64,000 nt of DNA from Nocardioides sp. W7 (GTDB lineage: Bacteria > Actinomycetota > Actinomycetes > Propionibacteriales > Nocardioidaceae): NCBI RefSeq assembly GCF_022919075.1, contig NZ_CP095078.1, positions 5,208,001 through 5,272,000 on the forward strand, read 5' to 3'. A model generated the notes under the pieces. It ran no database searches, had not been told where the DNA came from, and saw nothing but the letters and a program-made list of their open reading frames with translations. Below are positions 29,975-39,686 of this stretch, in pieces. The position numbers were made by a program, and so were the translations under genes. Positions within the stretch are counted from its first letter, which is position 1. Each line of letters starts with the position of its first letter.

Positions 29975-30156
29975 CGGCCGATCATCGCACTCCGCGCCGA
30001 AAACCCGTCGCGGTCGCACGGGCCCCGCGCCTACCCTCGGTCCGGGCGAGATCAGCAGCCGGCCCGGTGTGCCAACGGTCGGTCCTGCGCGTCGTACCTC
30101 GCCCATGTCCTCCGGTACACGCGCTCCTCGCGCGAAGGTTCGACTCCTTCAACCGG

Positions 30157-30251
30157 CGGGCGGACGGGGGCGGCAGCGGGGCCACGCCAGCGGCCCGGAC
30201 GGTCAGCACGACGTCCGGCACCCCGCGCGGTCCCGCGCCCCCGTCCGCCCG
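30157..30251 (+). ncRNA. Structured 5' leader upstream of the SPFH gene (candidate cis-regulatory RNA)
   Basis: Three nested stems can form: an exact 16-bp outer stem (30157-30172 with 30236-30251), GCGGGG 30176-30181 with CCCCGC 30221-30226, and CCGGAC 30195-30200 with GTCCGG 30213-30218. A separate small hairpin, GAAGG-TTCGACT-CCTTC (30134-30150), precedes it. The structure lies in the 341-base gap between DUF1697 and the SPFH gene and ends 52 bases before the ribosome-binding site. I do not recognise it as a known riboswitch. Confidence 0.45.
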
Positions 30252-30315
30252 TCGACCAGCCCAGCCCAGCACCACCTCGCCCCGACCCGGCTCCACGACA
30301 CGAGAGGAGGACGCC

Positions 30316-30966
30316 ATGTCCCCGTTCCGCAGCACCATCACCGTCCGCTCCCAGCTCCGGCTGCTGGAGTACGTCGACGGCGCCCTCACCCGGGTCCTCG
30401 GGCCCGGTCGGCACCGTCGCGCCCGCCGGGCCGAGTACCAGCCCGTGCTGGTCGCCGACCGCATCGAGACCGTCGCGCCGCAGGACGTGCCGACCTCCGA
30501 CGGCGTGACCGTCCGGGTGAGCGCGGCCGTCCGCTGGGGCGTCGACGACCCCGGCGCGTTCGCGGAGACCGCGGTGGACGCCTCCGCCGTGGTCTACCTC
30601 GCGGTGCAGATCGCCCTGCGCGACGCCCTGGTCGGCACCGGTGCCGAGGACGCCGTACACCTGGCTCGGACCGGGCTGGCCGACTCGCTGACCGCGGCGG
30701 CCCGCGCGGCCGGCGCCGAGGTCGGCATCGGCGTCCGGTCGGTCGTCGTCAAGGACGTGATCCTGCCGCCGGAGCTGCGCTCGGCGTACGCCGACCTGGT
30801 CGCCGCCCGGACCCGCGGCCTGGCGCAGCTGGAGGCCGCCCGGGCGGAGACCGCCGCGCTGCGGTCCCTGGCCAACGGCGCCAAGCTGCTCGACGACCAC
30901 CCGGCCCTGGCCCGGCTGCGCCTGGTCCAGGCGCTGCCGCCGGGCTCGACCGTGGAGCTCGGCTGA
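30316..30966 (+). CDS. SPFH/band 7 domain protein lacking a membrane anchor
   Basis: A 216-residue protein. Residues 10-215 match the SPFH (stomatin/prohibitin) domain, with QPVLVADRIETVAPQDVPTSDGVTVRVSAAVRW and the later VRSVVVKDVILPPELRSAYADLVAARTRGLAQLEAARAE. Typical slipins begin with a transmembrane helix; none is visible here, so it may be soluble or attach otherwise. ATG at 30316 with AGAGGAGG six bases upstream. Followed 35 bases later by the SIMPL-domain gene. Confidence 0.83.
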   Translation: MSPFRSTITVRSQLRLLEYVDGALTRVLGPGRHRRARRAEYQPVLVADRIETVAPQDVPTSDGVTVRVSAAVRWGVDDPGAFAETAVDASAVVYLAVQIALRDALVGTGAEDAVHLARTGLADSLTAAARAAGAEVGIGVRSVVVKDVILPPELRSAYADLVAARTRGLAQLEAARAETAALRSLANGAKLLDDHPALARLRLVQALPPGSTVELG

Positions 30967-31001
30967 GCGCGCCGTCTGGCCCGGCCCGGCAGACTGTGCC
31001 C

Positions 31002-31667
31002 ATGTCGGAGACCGTGATCACCGTCCAGGGCAGCTACGACGCGTTCCACCCCGCGGAGCGCGCGACCGTGACGGTCGCGGTCGGCTTCGAAGGAGCCGAC
31101 CGCGGCCAGGTCGTCGCGCGCACCACCGCGGGGACGGCCGCACTGGTGGCGGGCATCGCGGAGCGGCACGACGCCGAGCGCGGACCGGTGACCTGGCACG
31201 CCACCGACCGGCTCCGGGTCTGGTCGACGCGGCCGTTCCACGACAAGGGCGAGCAGAAGCCGCTCGTGCACCACGCACAGACCACGACGCGCGCCAAGTT
31301 CCGCGACTTCGAGGAGCTGGCACGCTGGATCGAGGCCGCGGCCGGCCACCCCGGCGTCAGCGTCGCCGGCATCGAGTGGGCGCTCACCGAGCAGACCAAG
31401 CGGAACGTCGTCGAGGGCGTGCGCGCCCGCGCGGTCGAGGAGGCCCGCCACAAGGCCCAGGGGTACGCCGACGCACTCGGCCTGGGCCCGGTGCGCTGCG
31501 CCGCGATCGCCGACCCGGGGATGCTCGGGGACCACAGCAACGCCCAGGGCGGCATCACCGCGGCGGCGTACTCCCGAGCCGGCAAGGCCGAGGAGCCGGG
31601 TGGGCTGTCGTTCACGCCCGAGGACATCGCGGTCTCGGCGACCGTCGACGCCCGGTTCCTGGCGTGA
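31002..31667 (+). CDS. SIMPL-domain (DUF541) protein
   Basis: A 221-residue protein with the SIMPL pattern: VITVQGSYDAFHPAERATVTVAVGFEG at the N-terminus, a central TTTRAKFRDFEELARWIEA, and RAVEEARHKAQGYADALGLG near the end of the domain, then ITAAAYSRAG and FTPEDIAVSATVDARF. Most SIMPL proteins are exported; no signal peptide is present. ATG with CAGACT six bases upstream (30990-30995) suggests a separate leaderless promoter downstream of SPFH. Function unknown. Confidence 0.85.
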   Translation: MSETVITVQGSYDAFHPAERATVTVAVGFEGADRGQVVARTTAGTAALVAGIAERHDAERGPVTWHATDRLRVWSTRPFHDKGEQKPLVHHAQTTTRAKFRDFEELARWIEAAAGHPGVSVAGIEWALTEQTKRNVVEGVRARAVEEARHKAQGYADALGLGPVRCAAIADPGMLGDHSNAQGGITAAAYSRAGKAEEPGGLSFTPEDIAVSATVDARFLA

Positions 31668-31730
31668 GCCTAGGTTTCGAGACGCGGCGCACGCCCCGTC
31701 GCTGCGCTCCGGTGCATGCCGACGCTCCTC

Positions 31731-33561
<1,831 letters not shown>

Positions 33562-33586
<25 letters not shown>

Positions 33587-34224
33587 TCGGAGAGGTCGGC
33601 GGCCGCGGAGAGGATCCGCTTGCCGACCGTGTCGGGGTCGAGGTCGCCCAGGGTGACGACGCCGACGCTCGCCTCGAAGCCGTCCATGCCGCGCACCGGG
33701 GCGGCGATGCCGCGCGCTCCGGGCTGCAGCTCGCCGCTGGTGACGACGTACCCGGCGTCGCGGCCGTCGGCCACCCCGCCGTCCCGGCCGGCGAGGATCG
33801 CCTTGCCGGCCGCGCCCTGCTCGAGCGGGTGCCGCGCGCCGACCCGGTAGCTGACGTGGAAGTCGGTCCACGAGGGCTCGACGACCGCGAGCGCGAGCGC
33901 CTCCTCGCCGTCCGCGACCGTGAGGTGGGCGGTGCAGCCGACCTCCTCGGCGAGCCGACGCAGCACGGGTACGGCGACGTCGCGCAGGGCCGGCTGGACG
34001 GCGGACGCGAGGTGCAGCACGCCCAGCCCGACGTGCAGCCGACCGCGGACGTCCTTGCGGACCAGCGCATGCTGCTCGAGGGTGCTGACCAGGCGGTAGA
34101 CCACCGTGCGGTTGACCTCCAGGCGGCCGGCGAGCTCGGTGACGGTCAGGCCGCCGGGCGACCCGGCGAGCACCGTGAGGACCCGCAACCCGCGGTCGAG
34201 CGTCTGGGAGGTCTCGGCGGGCAT
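33562..34224 (-). CDS. IclR-family transcriptional regulator
   Basis: A 220-residue regulator. N-terminal HTH: SQTLDRGLRVLTVLAGSPGGLTVTELAGRLEVNRTVVYRLVSTLEQ. The C-terminal effector domain shows HPLEQGAAGKAILAGRD and GAAAPVRG-like GIAAPVRGMDGFEASVGVV. Its position next to hppD and an Lrp gene suggests an HmgR-like role in aromatic catabolism, which is inference. ATG with CAGACT seven bases upstream (34232-34237), so probably leaderless, with a CATACCGACAGTAT motif adjoining. Confidence 0.92.
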
Positions 34225-34238
34225 GCGCCCGAGTCTGG

Positions 34239-34252
34239 CATACCGACAGTAT
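34239..34252. promoter_or_regulatory. CATACCG-type operator before iclR
   Basis: CATACCGACAGTAT lies immediately upstream of the iclR -10 box. It matches the palindrome CATACCGACGGTATG of the TetR region (37762-37776) at 13 of 14 positions. Either regulator could bind; which one is unknown. Confidence 0.45.
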
Positions 34253-34323
34253 CTCCGCAGCCTGTCGAGCGGTCTTCCCGGGGACCAAGACGACTCCTCA
34301 CGCCGCCGGGAGCCCCAGCGGCG

Positions 34324-36135
34324 TCAGGAGGTCTTCTTGATCGCCCACTCGCGGACCCGGTCGATCCGGGTGGCGAGCTGCTGGGCGTTCGCGACGGCCG
34401 CGGCCGGCCCGCCGCACTCCTTGCGCAGCTTGGCGTGGGTCATGCCGTGCGGCGTGCCGGTCCGGTGGTACCAGGCCGCGACCAGGCCGTTGAGCTCGCG
34501 CCGCAGCACGGCCAGCTGCTCGTGGGTGGCGACCTCGGCCACCTCGTCGACGGCCACCTTGGCCTCGTCGGCCCGCGCCGACATGGCGGACTGCTGCTTC
34601 CGGGCCCGGTCGTGCTGCCGCTGCTGCAGCAGCTCGCGCATCTGGTCGGGTTCGAGCAGCCCCGGGATGCCGAGGAAGTCCATCTCCTCCTCCGAGCCGA
34701 CGTGCACCTCGCCGGCGTGGCCGAACTCGCCGCCGTCGAAGAGCACCCGGTCGAAGCGCGCCTCCGAGCCGAGCGCCTCGAAGGACTGGCCCAGCTCGTC
34801 GGAGGCCGACTCCCCCTGGTTCGCCTGCTCCAGGAGCCGGTCCTCGGCGGCGAAGATGTCGTCCTCGTCGCGGACCCGCTTGCCCAGCACGTGGTCGCGC
34901 TCGACCTCCATCTCCGAGGCGAAGCCGAGCAGGCCCGGCACGCTCGGCAGGAACACCGAGGCGGTCTCGCCGCGCGAGCGCGAGCGCACGAAGCGGCCGA
35001 CGGCCTGGGCGAAGAACAGCGGCGTGGAGGTCGTCGTCGCGTAGACGCCGACGGAGAGGCGCGGTACGTCGACGCCCTCGGAGACCATCCGGACCGCGAC
35101 CATCCAGCGCTGCTCGCCGGCGCTGAACGCCGAGATCCGCTTCGAGGCGAGCTTCTCGTCGGAGAGCACGATCGTCGGCAGCTCGCCCGTGATCTGCTTC
35201 AGCGTCTTGGCGTAGGCCCGCGCGGACTCCTGGTCGGTGGCGATCACCAGGCCGCCCGCGTCGGGGACGTGCCGGCGTACCTCGGTCAGCCGGCTGTCCG
35301 CCGCCGCCAGCACCGACGGGATCCAGGAGCCCTGCGGGTCCAGGGCGGTGCGCAGCGCCTGGTTGGTGAGGTCCTTGGTGAGCGGCTCCCCGAGCCGCGC
35401 GGAGATCTCGTCACCGGCGCTGGTGCGCCACGACATGTCGCCGGAGTAGGCCATGAACAGCACGGGTCGGACCACGTGGTCGGCGAGCGCGTGGGCGTAG
35501 CCGTAGGTGAAGTCGGCCGCCGAGCGCGGGATGCCGTCGTGGCCGGGCTGGTAGGTCACGAACGGGATCGGGTTGACGTCGGAGCGGAACGGCGTGCCGG
35601 TCAGGCACAGCCGGCGCGCCGCCGGCTCGAACGCCTCGCGCACCCCCTCGCCCCAGGAGAGCGCGTCACCGGCGTGGTGGACCTCGTCGAGGATCACCAG
35701 CGTCTTGAAGCGCTCGGCCCGGATCCGCATCGCGAGCGGGTTCACCGCGACTCCGGCGTATGTCACGGCGACTCCGACGAAGTCCGCCGAGGTCTTGCCC
35801 TTGCCCGCGGAGTACGTCGGGTCGATCGGGATCCCGGCCCGCTCGGCGGCCTCGGCCCACTGGAGCTTGAGGTGCTCGGTCGGCGCCACGACGATGATCC
35901 GGTCGACGATCCGCCGGCCCAGGAGCTCGGCGGCCACCGAGAGCGCGAAGGTCGTCTTGCCGGCACCCGGCGTCGCCACCGCGAGGAAGTCGCGCGGCTG
36001 GGTCTCGAAGTACTGCTTCATCGCCGCCGTCTGCCAGGCGCGCAGCGACGGCGCCGTGCCCCAGGCCGCACGCTCCGGCCACGCCGGGGTGAGCGCGGTG
36101 GGCTGGAGGGCGGCGTCGTCAGGACGCCCGGTCAC
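34324..36135 (-). CDS. Superfamily 2 DEAD/DEAH-box helicase (UvrB/XPB-like)
   Basis: A 603-residue helicase. Motif I ATPGAGKTTFALSVAAELL, Ia VVAPTEHLKLQWAEA, motif II ILDEVHHAG (DEVH), motif III LTGTPFRSDV, then domain 2 with IATDQESARAYAKTL, RMVSEGVDVPRL (V) and FAQAVGRFVRSRSRGE (VI). A C-terminal ~150-residue charged extension follows. It belongs to a type-III-restriction/XPB-like group widespread in actinobacteria and linked to DUF3039. The GTG start overlaps the DUF3039 stop (36132-36135), so the two are coupled. Confidence 0.9.
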   Translation of the reverse strand: MTGRPDDAALQPTALTPAWPERAAWGTAPSLRAWQTAAMKQYFETQPRDFLAVATPGAGKTTFALSVAAELLGRRIVDRIIVVAPTEHLKLQWAEAAERAGIPIDPTYSAGKGKTSADFVGVAVTYAGVAVNPLAMRIRAERFKTLVILDEVHHAGDALSWGEGVREAFEPAARRLCLTGTPFRSDVNPIPFVTYQPGHDGIPRSAADFTYGYAHALADHVVRPVLFMAYSGDMSWRTSAGDEISARLGEPLTKDLTNQALRTALDPQGSWIPSVLAAADSRLTEVRRHVPDAGGLVIATDQESARAYAKTLKQITGELPTIVLSDEKLASKRISAFSAGEQRWMVAVRMVSEGVDVPRLSVGVYATTTSTPLFFAQAVGRFVRSRSRGETASVFLPSVPGLLGFASEMEVERDHVLGKRVRDEDDIFAAEDRLLEQANQGESASDELGQSFEALGSEARFDRVLFDGGEFGHAGEVHVGSEEEMDFLGIPGLLEPDQMRELLQQRQHDRARKQQSAMSARADEAKVAVDEVAEVATHEQLAVLRRELNGLVAAWYHRTGTPHGMTHAKLRKECGGPAAAVANAQQLATRIDRVREWAIKKTS

Positions 36136-36407
36136 TCGTCGGAACCCGAGCCGCCGTCGTTCATCGACTCCCAGACTTCCTTGCAGTCCGGGCAGACGGG
36201 GTACTTCTCGGGCGCCCGGCTCGGCACCCAGACCTTCCCGCACAGCGCGACCACGGGCGTGCCCATGACCATCGCCTCGGTGAGCTTGTCCTTGTCGACG
36301 TAGTGCGAGAACCGCTCGTGGTCGCCGTCGTCCGTGGGGACGGTACGCCGGTCCTCGCGGACCCGCTCGTCGACGGCGGTGCCGGTCCCGAATCCGATGG
36401 TGCTCAC
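36132..36407 (-). CDS. DUF3039 family zinc-ribbon protein
   Basis: A 91-residue small protein. The conserved segment GTPVVALCGKVWVPSRAPEKYPVCPDCKEVWE contains three cysteines that probably bind zinc; the N-terminal half is charged (DERVREDRRTVPTDDGDHERFSHYV). Function unknown. GTG start, with TAGGCT six bases upstream (36414-36419) and no ribosome-binding site, so probably leaderless. It leads the helicase gene and may be its accessory factor. Confidence 0.9.
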   Translation of the reverse strand: MSTIGFGTGTAVDERVREDRRTVPTDDGDHERFSHYVDKDKLTEAMVMGTPVVALCGKVWVPSRAPEKYPVCPDCKEVWESMNDGGSGSDE

Positions 36408-36555
36408 TGGTCCAGCCTACGGCAGGACGAGCTCGCGTCCGAACCTCCGCCGGTGGCCGCTGCGCCCTGACATCCCCTGCGATCTCGGACACGCGGGTCG
36501 CGACTTCGCCCCCGGTCGCGCCGCTCGCCACCGTCGACGGGTCCGCCGGCGCCCG

Positions 36556-37113
36556 TCAGTTCAGGCCGGGGTCACCGGGGCGGGTGGAGTGCATGGCCAG
36601 GTCGCCGGGCTGACGGCGCAGCACGTCGCGCCACAGCTCGCCGGGGTCGCGGCGGAAGACGTCCGGGGCCTGCGCGGCGACGACGTACCAGGCCCCCTCC
36701 TCGATCTCGCCCTCCAGCTGGCCGGCACCCCAGCCGGCGTACCCGGCGAAGATCCGCAGGCGGTCGACGGTGCCCTCCACGAGCTCGGGAGGCGTGTCGA
36801 GGTCGAGCAGGCCGAGCCGTCCGACGACCTCCCGGAAGCCGACCGGCACGTCGTCGGCGGCGCGGAGCAGGGCGACGGCCAGCGCGCCCTCGGTGCTGAC
36901 CGGGCCGCCGAGGAAGAGCACCTCGGGCTCGCTGACCACGTCGTCCCAGGGGGTCAGCACCTCGGAGACCAGCACCGGCGAGGGCCGGTTGAGGACGACC
37001 CCGAGCACGCCGTCGTCGTCGGCGTCGAGGATCAGCACGACGGTGTCGGCGAAGTTGGGGTCCACCAGCGCAGGCGTCGCTACCAGCAGCATCCCCACGC
37101 CGAGCTCGGTCAT
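36556..37113 (-). CDS. YqgE/AlgH family protein (DUF179)
   Basis: A 185-residue protein of family length. Diagnostic pieces are GMLLVATPALVDPNFADTVVLI, GVLGVVLNRPS, FLGGPVSTEGALAV and FAGYAGWGAGQLEGEI, ending WRDVLRRQPGDLA. Function unresolved; the family is linked to stress and alginate regulation in Pseudomonas. ATG at 37111-37113. The 136-base gap before the helicase operon (36420-36555) shows only the DUF3039 promoter. Confidence 0.92.
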   Translation of the reverse strand: MTELGVGMLLVATPALVDPNFADTVVLILDADDDGVLGVVLNRPSPVLVSEVLTPWDDVVSEPEVLFLGGPVSTEGALAVALLRAADDVPVGFREVVGRLGLLDLDTPPELVEGTVDRLRIFAGYAGWGAGQLEGEIEEGAWYVVAAQAPDVFRRDPGELWRDVLRRQPGDLAMHSTRPGDPGLN

Positions 37114-37174
37114 GGCCCCATCCTCGCACCGCCGAGGAGGGGCGGCGCGAGGACGCGGTGCCAGGTGGGTGCGA

Positions 37175-37705
37175 TCAGACGGCGATGGTCGTACGAAGAC
37201 GGTCCAGGAACGACGCCCAACCGTGCTGGCGACGCTCCCGCGGGGCGCCGGCGTACGTCGCCCGCGCCTCTGCCTCGATCCGTGCACCGATCCGCGCAGC
37301 CCTGGCGTCGTGCGGAGCGGCGAGCCCCGCGGTGACCGCGAGCATCGCGTGCTCGTTGGCCGTCGCGCGGGCGAGCGCCGCGGCCATCTCCGCGCCCTGC
37401 GGGTTGTCGCGGTAGCGGTCGAGGATCGCGCGGGTGCCCGGCAGGTCGGCCGCGGCGGCCCGCCACGCGGTCACCACGGCGGCTTCGAGATCCATCGGCT
37501 GGTGCAGCAGGAGCTCGCGCTCGATCCGGCCGGAGAGCCGGGCGTGCCAGCGGAGCAGGAAGGCGCCGAGGAGGGTCAGCTCGTCACCGAAGGTCTCGGC
37601 AACGCCCTCGACGTCCATGGGCAGGTGACCGTCGAGGCGTCGGTCGGCCTCGGCGATGACAGCGCGCAGCGTCTCGCTGCGGCTCGGAAGGGTCTTCAGG
37701 GTCAT
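37175..37705 (-). CDS. Hypothetical helical protein divergent from TetR
   Basis: A 176-residue protein I do not recognise. It is alanine- and arginine-rich and probably all-helical (DLEAAVVTAWRAAAADLPGTRAILDRYR). It has no signal peptide or membrane segment. An N-terminal helix-rich part contains GDELTLLGAFLLRWHARLSGRIERELL. It is divergent from the tetR gene at 37836, and palindromes lie in the shared 130-base region, so it is a likely target of that TetR protein. ATG at 37703-37705 with GGAGC about seven bases upstream. Confidence 0.7.
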   Translation of the reverse strand: MTLKTLPSRSETLRAVIAEADRRLDGHLPMDVEGVAETFGDELTLLGAFLLRWHARLSGRIERELLLHQPMDLEAAVVTAWRAAAADLPGTRAILDRYRDNPQGAEMAAALARATANEHAMLAVTAGLAAPHDARAARIGARIEAEARATYAGAPRERRQHGWASFLDRLRTTIAV

Positions 37706-37726
37706 GATCAGCTCCTCGCAGGTCGC

Positions 37727-37821
37727 TCACATACCGTGAGTACGTACCCAAGGTACTCCCACATACCGACGGTATGCAAGCCATTCCGCGTGATGCCCGC
37801 CACGTCGTACCGACGGTCGGT
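37727..37821. promoter_or_regulatory. Divergent tetR promoter with multiple palindromes
   Basis: Three symmetrical sites are present: GAGTAC-N9-GTACTC (37738-37758), the 15-base palindrome CATACCGACGGTATG (37762-37776) and ACCGACGGTCGGT (37809-37821). The last abuts the tetR -10 box TATGCT (37824-37829). The latter two look like TetR-family operators; the layout predicts autorepression and control of the divergent gene. Confidence 0.65.
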
Positions 37822-37835
37822 TCTATGCTGTCGGG

Positions 37836-38543
37836 ATGCCGAAGTCGCCCGCCGCCAAGCTGGACCCCCAGGTGTCGGACGTGTCCGGCGCCAGTCGCCG
37901 GCAGCAGTACTCCGCCTCCACCAAGAAGGCGCTGGTCGACATCGCCGAGGAGCTGTTCACCGAGCACGGCTACGCCGCGACGTCGCTCGACGCGATCGTC
38001 GCCGGCGCCCGGGTCACCAAGGGCGCGCTCTATCACCACTTCAGCGGCAAGCAGGCGCTCTTCGAGGCCGTCTTCGAACGGGTCGAGACCGATGCGTCGA
38101 AGTCCATCCAGAAGGCGCTGCGCGGGAAGCAGGACCCCTGGGACAAGGCGCTGGCCGGTCTGCGGGCCTTCCTCTCCGTCGTCCAGGAGCCGCGCTACCG
38201 CCGGGTCGTGATCCAGGAGGGCCCGGCCGTGCTCGGCTACGAGCGCTACCGCGAGCAGGAGGAGCGCTCCACCTTCGCCAACGTCTTGGAGATCGTCCGC
38301 TCGGTGATCTCCGCGGGCACCTGGGAGCTCGAGGAGGACATGCTGCAGACGTTCTCGCGGATCTTCTTCGGCGCGATGTCCTCGGCCGGCGAGTCGGTCG
38401 CGAGCGCGGACGACCCGATCGAGGCCGCGCAGCGGGTCGAGACCGCGATCGGGTTCATCCTCCAGGGTTTCCAGGCCCTGGCCGACGCGGGCGTCGCGCT
38501 GCCGGCCGGCGCCCCGACGGACGCCGGGCCGGAAGCCGGATAG
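37836..38543 (+). CDS. TetR/AcrR-family transcriptional regulator
   Basis: A 235-residue protein with a slightly long N-terminus (~25 residues) before the HTH domain TKKALVDIAEELFTEHGYAATSLDAIVAGARVTKGALYHHFSGKQALFEAVF. The ligand-binding part is helical. ATG with TATGCT six bases upstream and no ribosome-binding site, so leaderless. Its TAG is directly adjacent to the TAG of the convergent DUF3048 gene (TAGCTA, 38541-38546). Confidence 0.93.
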   Translation: MPKSPAAKLDPQVSDVSGASRRQQYSASTKKALVDIAEELFTEHGYAATSLDAIVAGARVTKGALYHHFSGKQALFEAVFERVETDASKSIQKALRGKQDPWDKALAGLRAFLSVVQEPRYRRVVIQEGPAVLGYERYREQEERSTFANVLEIVRSVISAGTWELEEDMLQTFSRIFFGAMSSAGESVASADDPIEAAQRVETAIGFILQGFQALADAGVALPAGAPTDAGPEAG

Positions 38544-39560
38544 CTACTTGCCGACGGTCACGGAGCCGTTGGCGGCGTCGACCGGCACCAGCTCGACCCA
38601 GGTGCGCCCGGCCGGGACGGTCAGCTCGCCCGCCTTGGTCGCGAGCGTGACCGAGTCGCCGAGGTCCTTCTTGGTCCAGGTGCCGCGGACCAGCCGGCCG
38701 TCGTGGAAGAGCATGGCCTGGCCGCGACCCTCGAACTTGGACTCGGGCACCGGGTTCCCGGCGGGGTCGGTGTAGCCGGCGTCGCCGACCTTGACCCGCA
38801 GCACCAGGACGGTGTCGGCCGGGAACTCGTCACCCTCGGCGGCGAAGGTGTTCTCGTTGACGTACTTCTTGCCGTCGAAGGTCCAGTTGGTGGTGTGGCT
38901 GCCGAACGACGCGGCGAGCGTCTTCGCCGGCTGACCCTGCGGCAGATCGGCGGCCTCGCCCCACGGGAGGTAGTCGTCGGGGCGGCTGGCCTCGTCGCGC
39001 TCGGTCGACTTCACGGTCTTCTTCAGGTCCGCGAAGAGGTTGTACGGCGCGCTGCGCGAGGTGTTGCGGGAGAAGCCGGGGCCGCCCTCCTGGATGAACT
39101 TGATGCCGGCCTTGTTGATCCGGTCGATCGTGACCCCGGCCGCGCCGCTGGTCACCACGGTGGCGCCGGTGGGCTTGACGATGCCGATGTCGCTGGCCCG
39201 CATCGACCGGACCGGACCGACCTCGCCGGGGATCTTCGAGAAGAACATCACGGCGAGCCGGGTCACCCCGCCCTCGACCAGCTCCTCCACCACCAGGTCG
39301 GCACTGCCGAGACCCTGCTGCGGGGAGCTCGAGGCGGTGTTGTCGATCTTCGCCACGATCACCGGGTGCTCCTGCGCCGCACTGTCGTCGCCCTCGACCG
39401 GCAGGCCGGTCAGCGGCCAGGTGGAGTCGAGGACCGAGCCACCGGCGATCTCCTGGGCCTCGGGACCGTCGTCGTCGGACTTCTTCTCGTCGCCACCGCA
39501 GGCGGAGAGGACCAGACTGGCGGCGACCAGGGTCGAGGCGAGCAGGCGGGCACGGCGCAC
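38544..39560 (-). CDS. DUF3048 lipoprotein (YerB-like)
   Basis: A 338-residue exported lipoprotein. The signal peptide ends in the lipobox LVLSAC at Cys21, followed by an acidic linker. The DUF3048 N-terminal domain has HPVIVAKIDNTASSSPQQGLGSADLVVEELVEGGVTRLAVMF and GPVRSMRASDI; the C-terminal domain carries the family end FHDGRLVRGTWTKKDLGDSVTL. Likely anchored on the outer face of the membrane; role unknown. GTG start with ACGGAG upstream. Confidence 0.92.
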   Translation of the reverse strand: MRRARLLASTLVAASLVLSACGGDEKKSDDDGPEAQEIAGGSVLDSTWPLTGLPVEGDDSAAQEHPVIVAKIDNTASSSPQQGLGSADLVVEELVEGGVTRLAVMFFSKIPGEVGPVRSMRASDIGIVKPTGATVVTSGAAGVTIDRINKAGIKFIQEGGPGFSRNTSRSAPYNLFADLKKTVKSTERDEASRPDDYLPWGEAADLPQGQPAKTLAASFGSHTTNWTFDGKKYVNENTFAAEGDEFPADTVLVLRVKVGDAGYTDPAGNPVPESKFEGRGQAMLFHDGRLVRGTWTKKDLGDSVTLATKAGELTVPAGRTWVELVPVDAANGSVTVGK

Positions 39561-39635
39561 GAGGCAGCTCCGTTCGTAGCGGGATTGGTGTAGTGGGGTG
39601 GTCGACTTCGAGTGTGCGGCGCGACCGGTCCGCGT

Positions 39636-39659
39636 GGGGGGAGGCGCGCCCGGCCCCCC
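39636..39659. terminator. GC hairpin between the SDR and DUF3048 genes
   Basis: GGGGGG (39636-39641) can pair with CCCCCC (39654-39659) around a GGCGCGCC core. It lies downstream of DUF3048's promoter region in the 126-base gap, where the SDR gene begins on the far side; assignment as terminator is tentative. Confidence 0.35.
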
Positions 39660-39686
39660 GTCCAGGAGTCCGCTGACGCGTCCTGC

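Noticed and set aside
30134-30150. tRNA-like T arm GAAGG-TTCGACT-CCTTC
   Set aside because: No matching anticodon arm, D arm or acceptor stem at tRNA distance and no CCA; kept only as part of the leader structure.
36420-36555. Possible short gene between DUF3039 and yqgE
   Set aside because: No start with a ribosome-binding site or leaderless pattern and no conserved peptide; it contains only the DUF3039 promoter.
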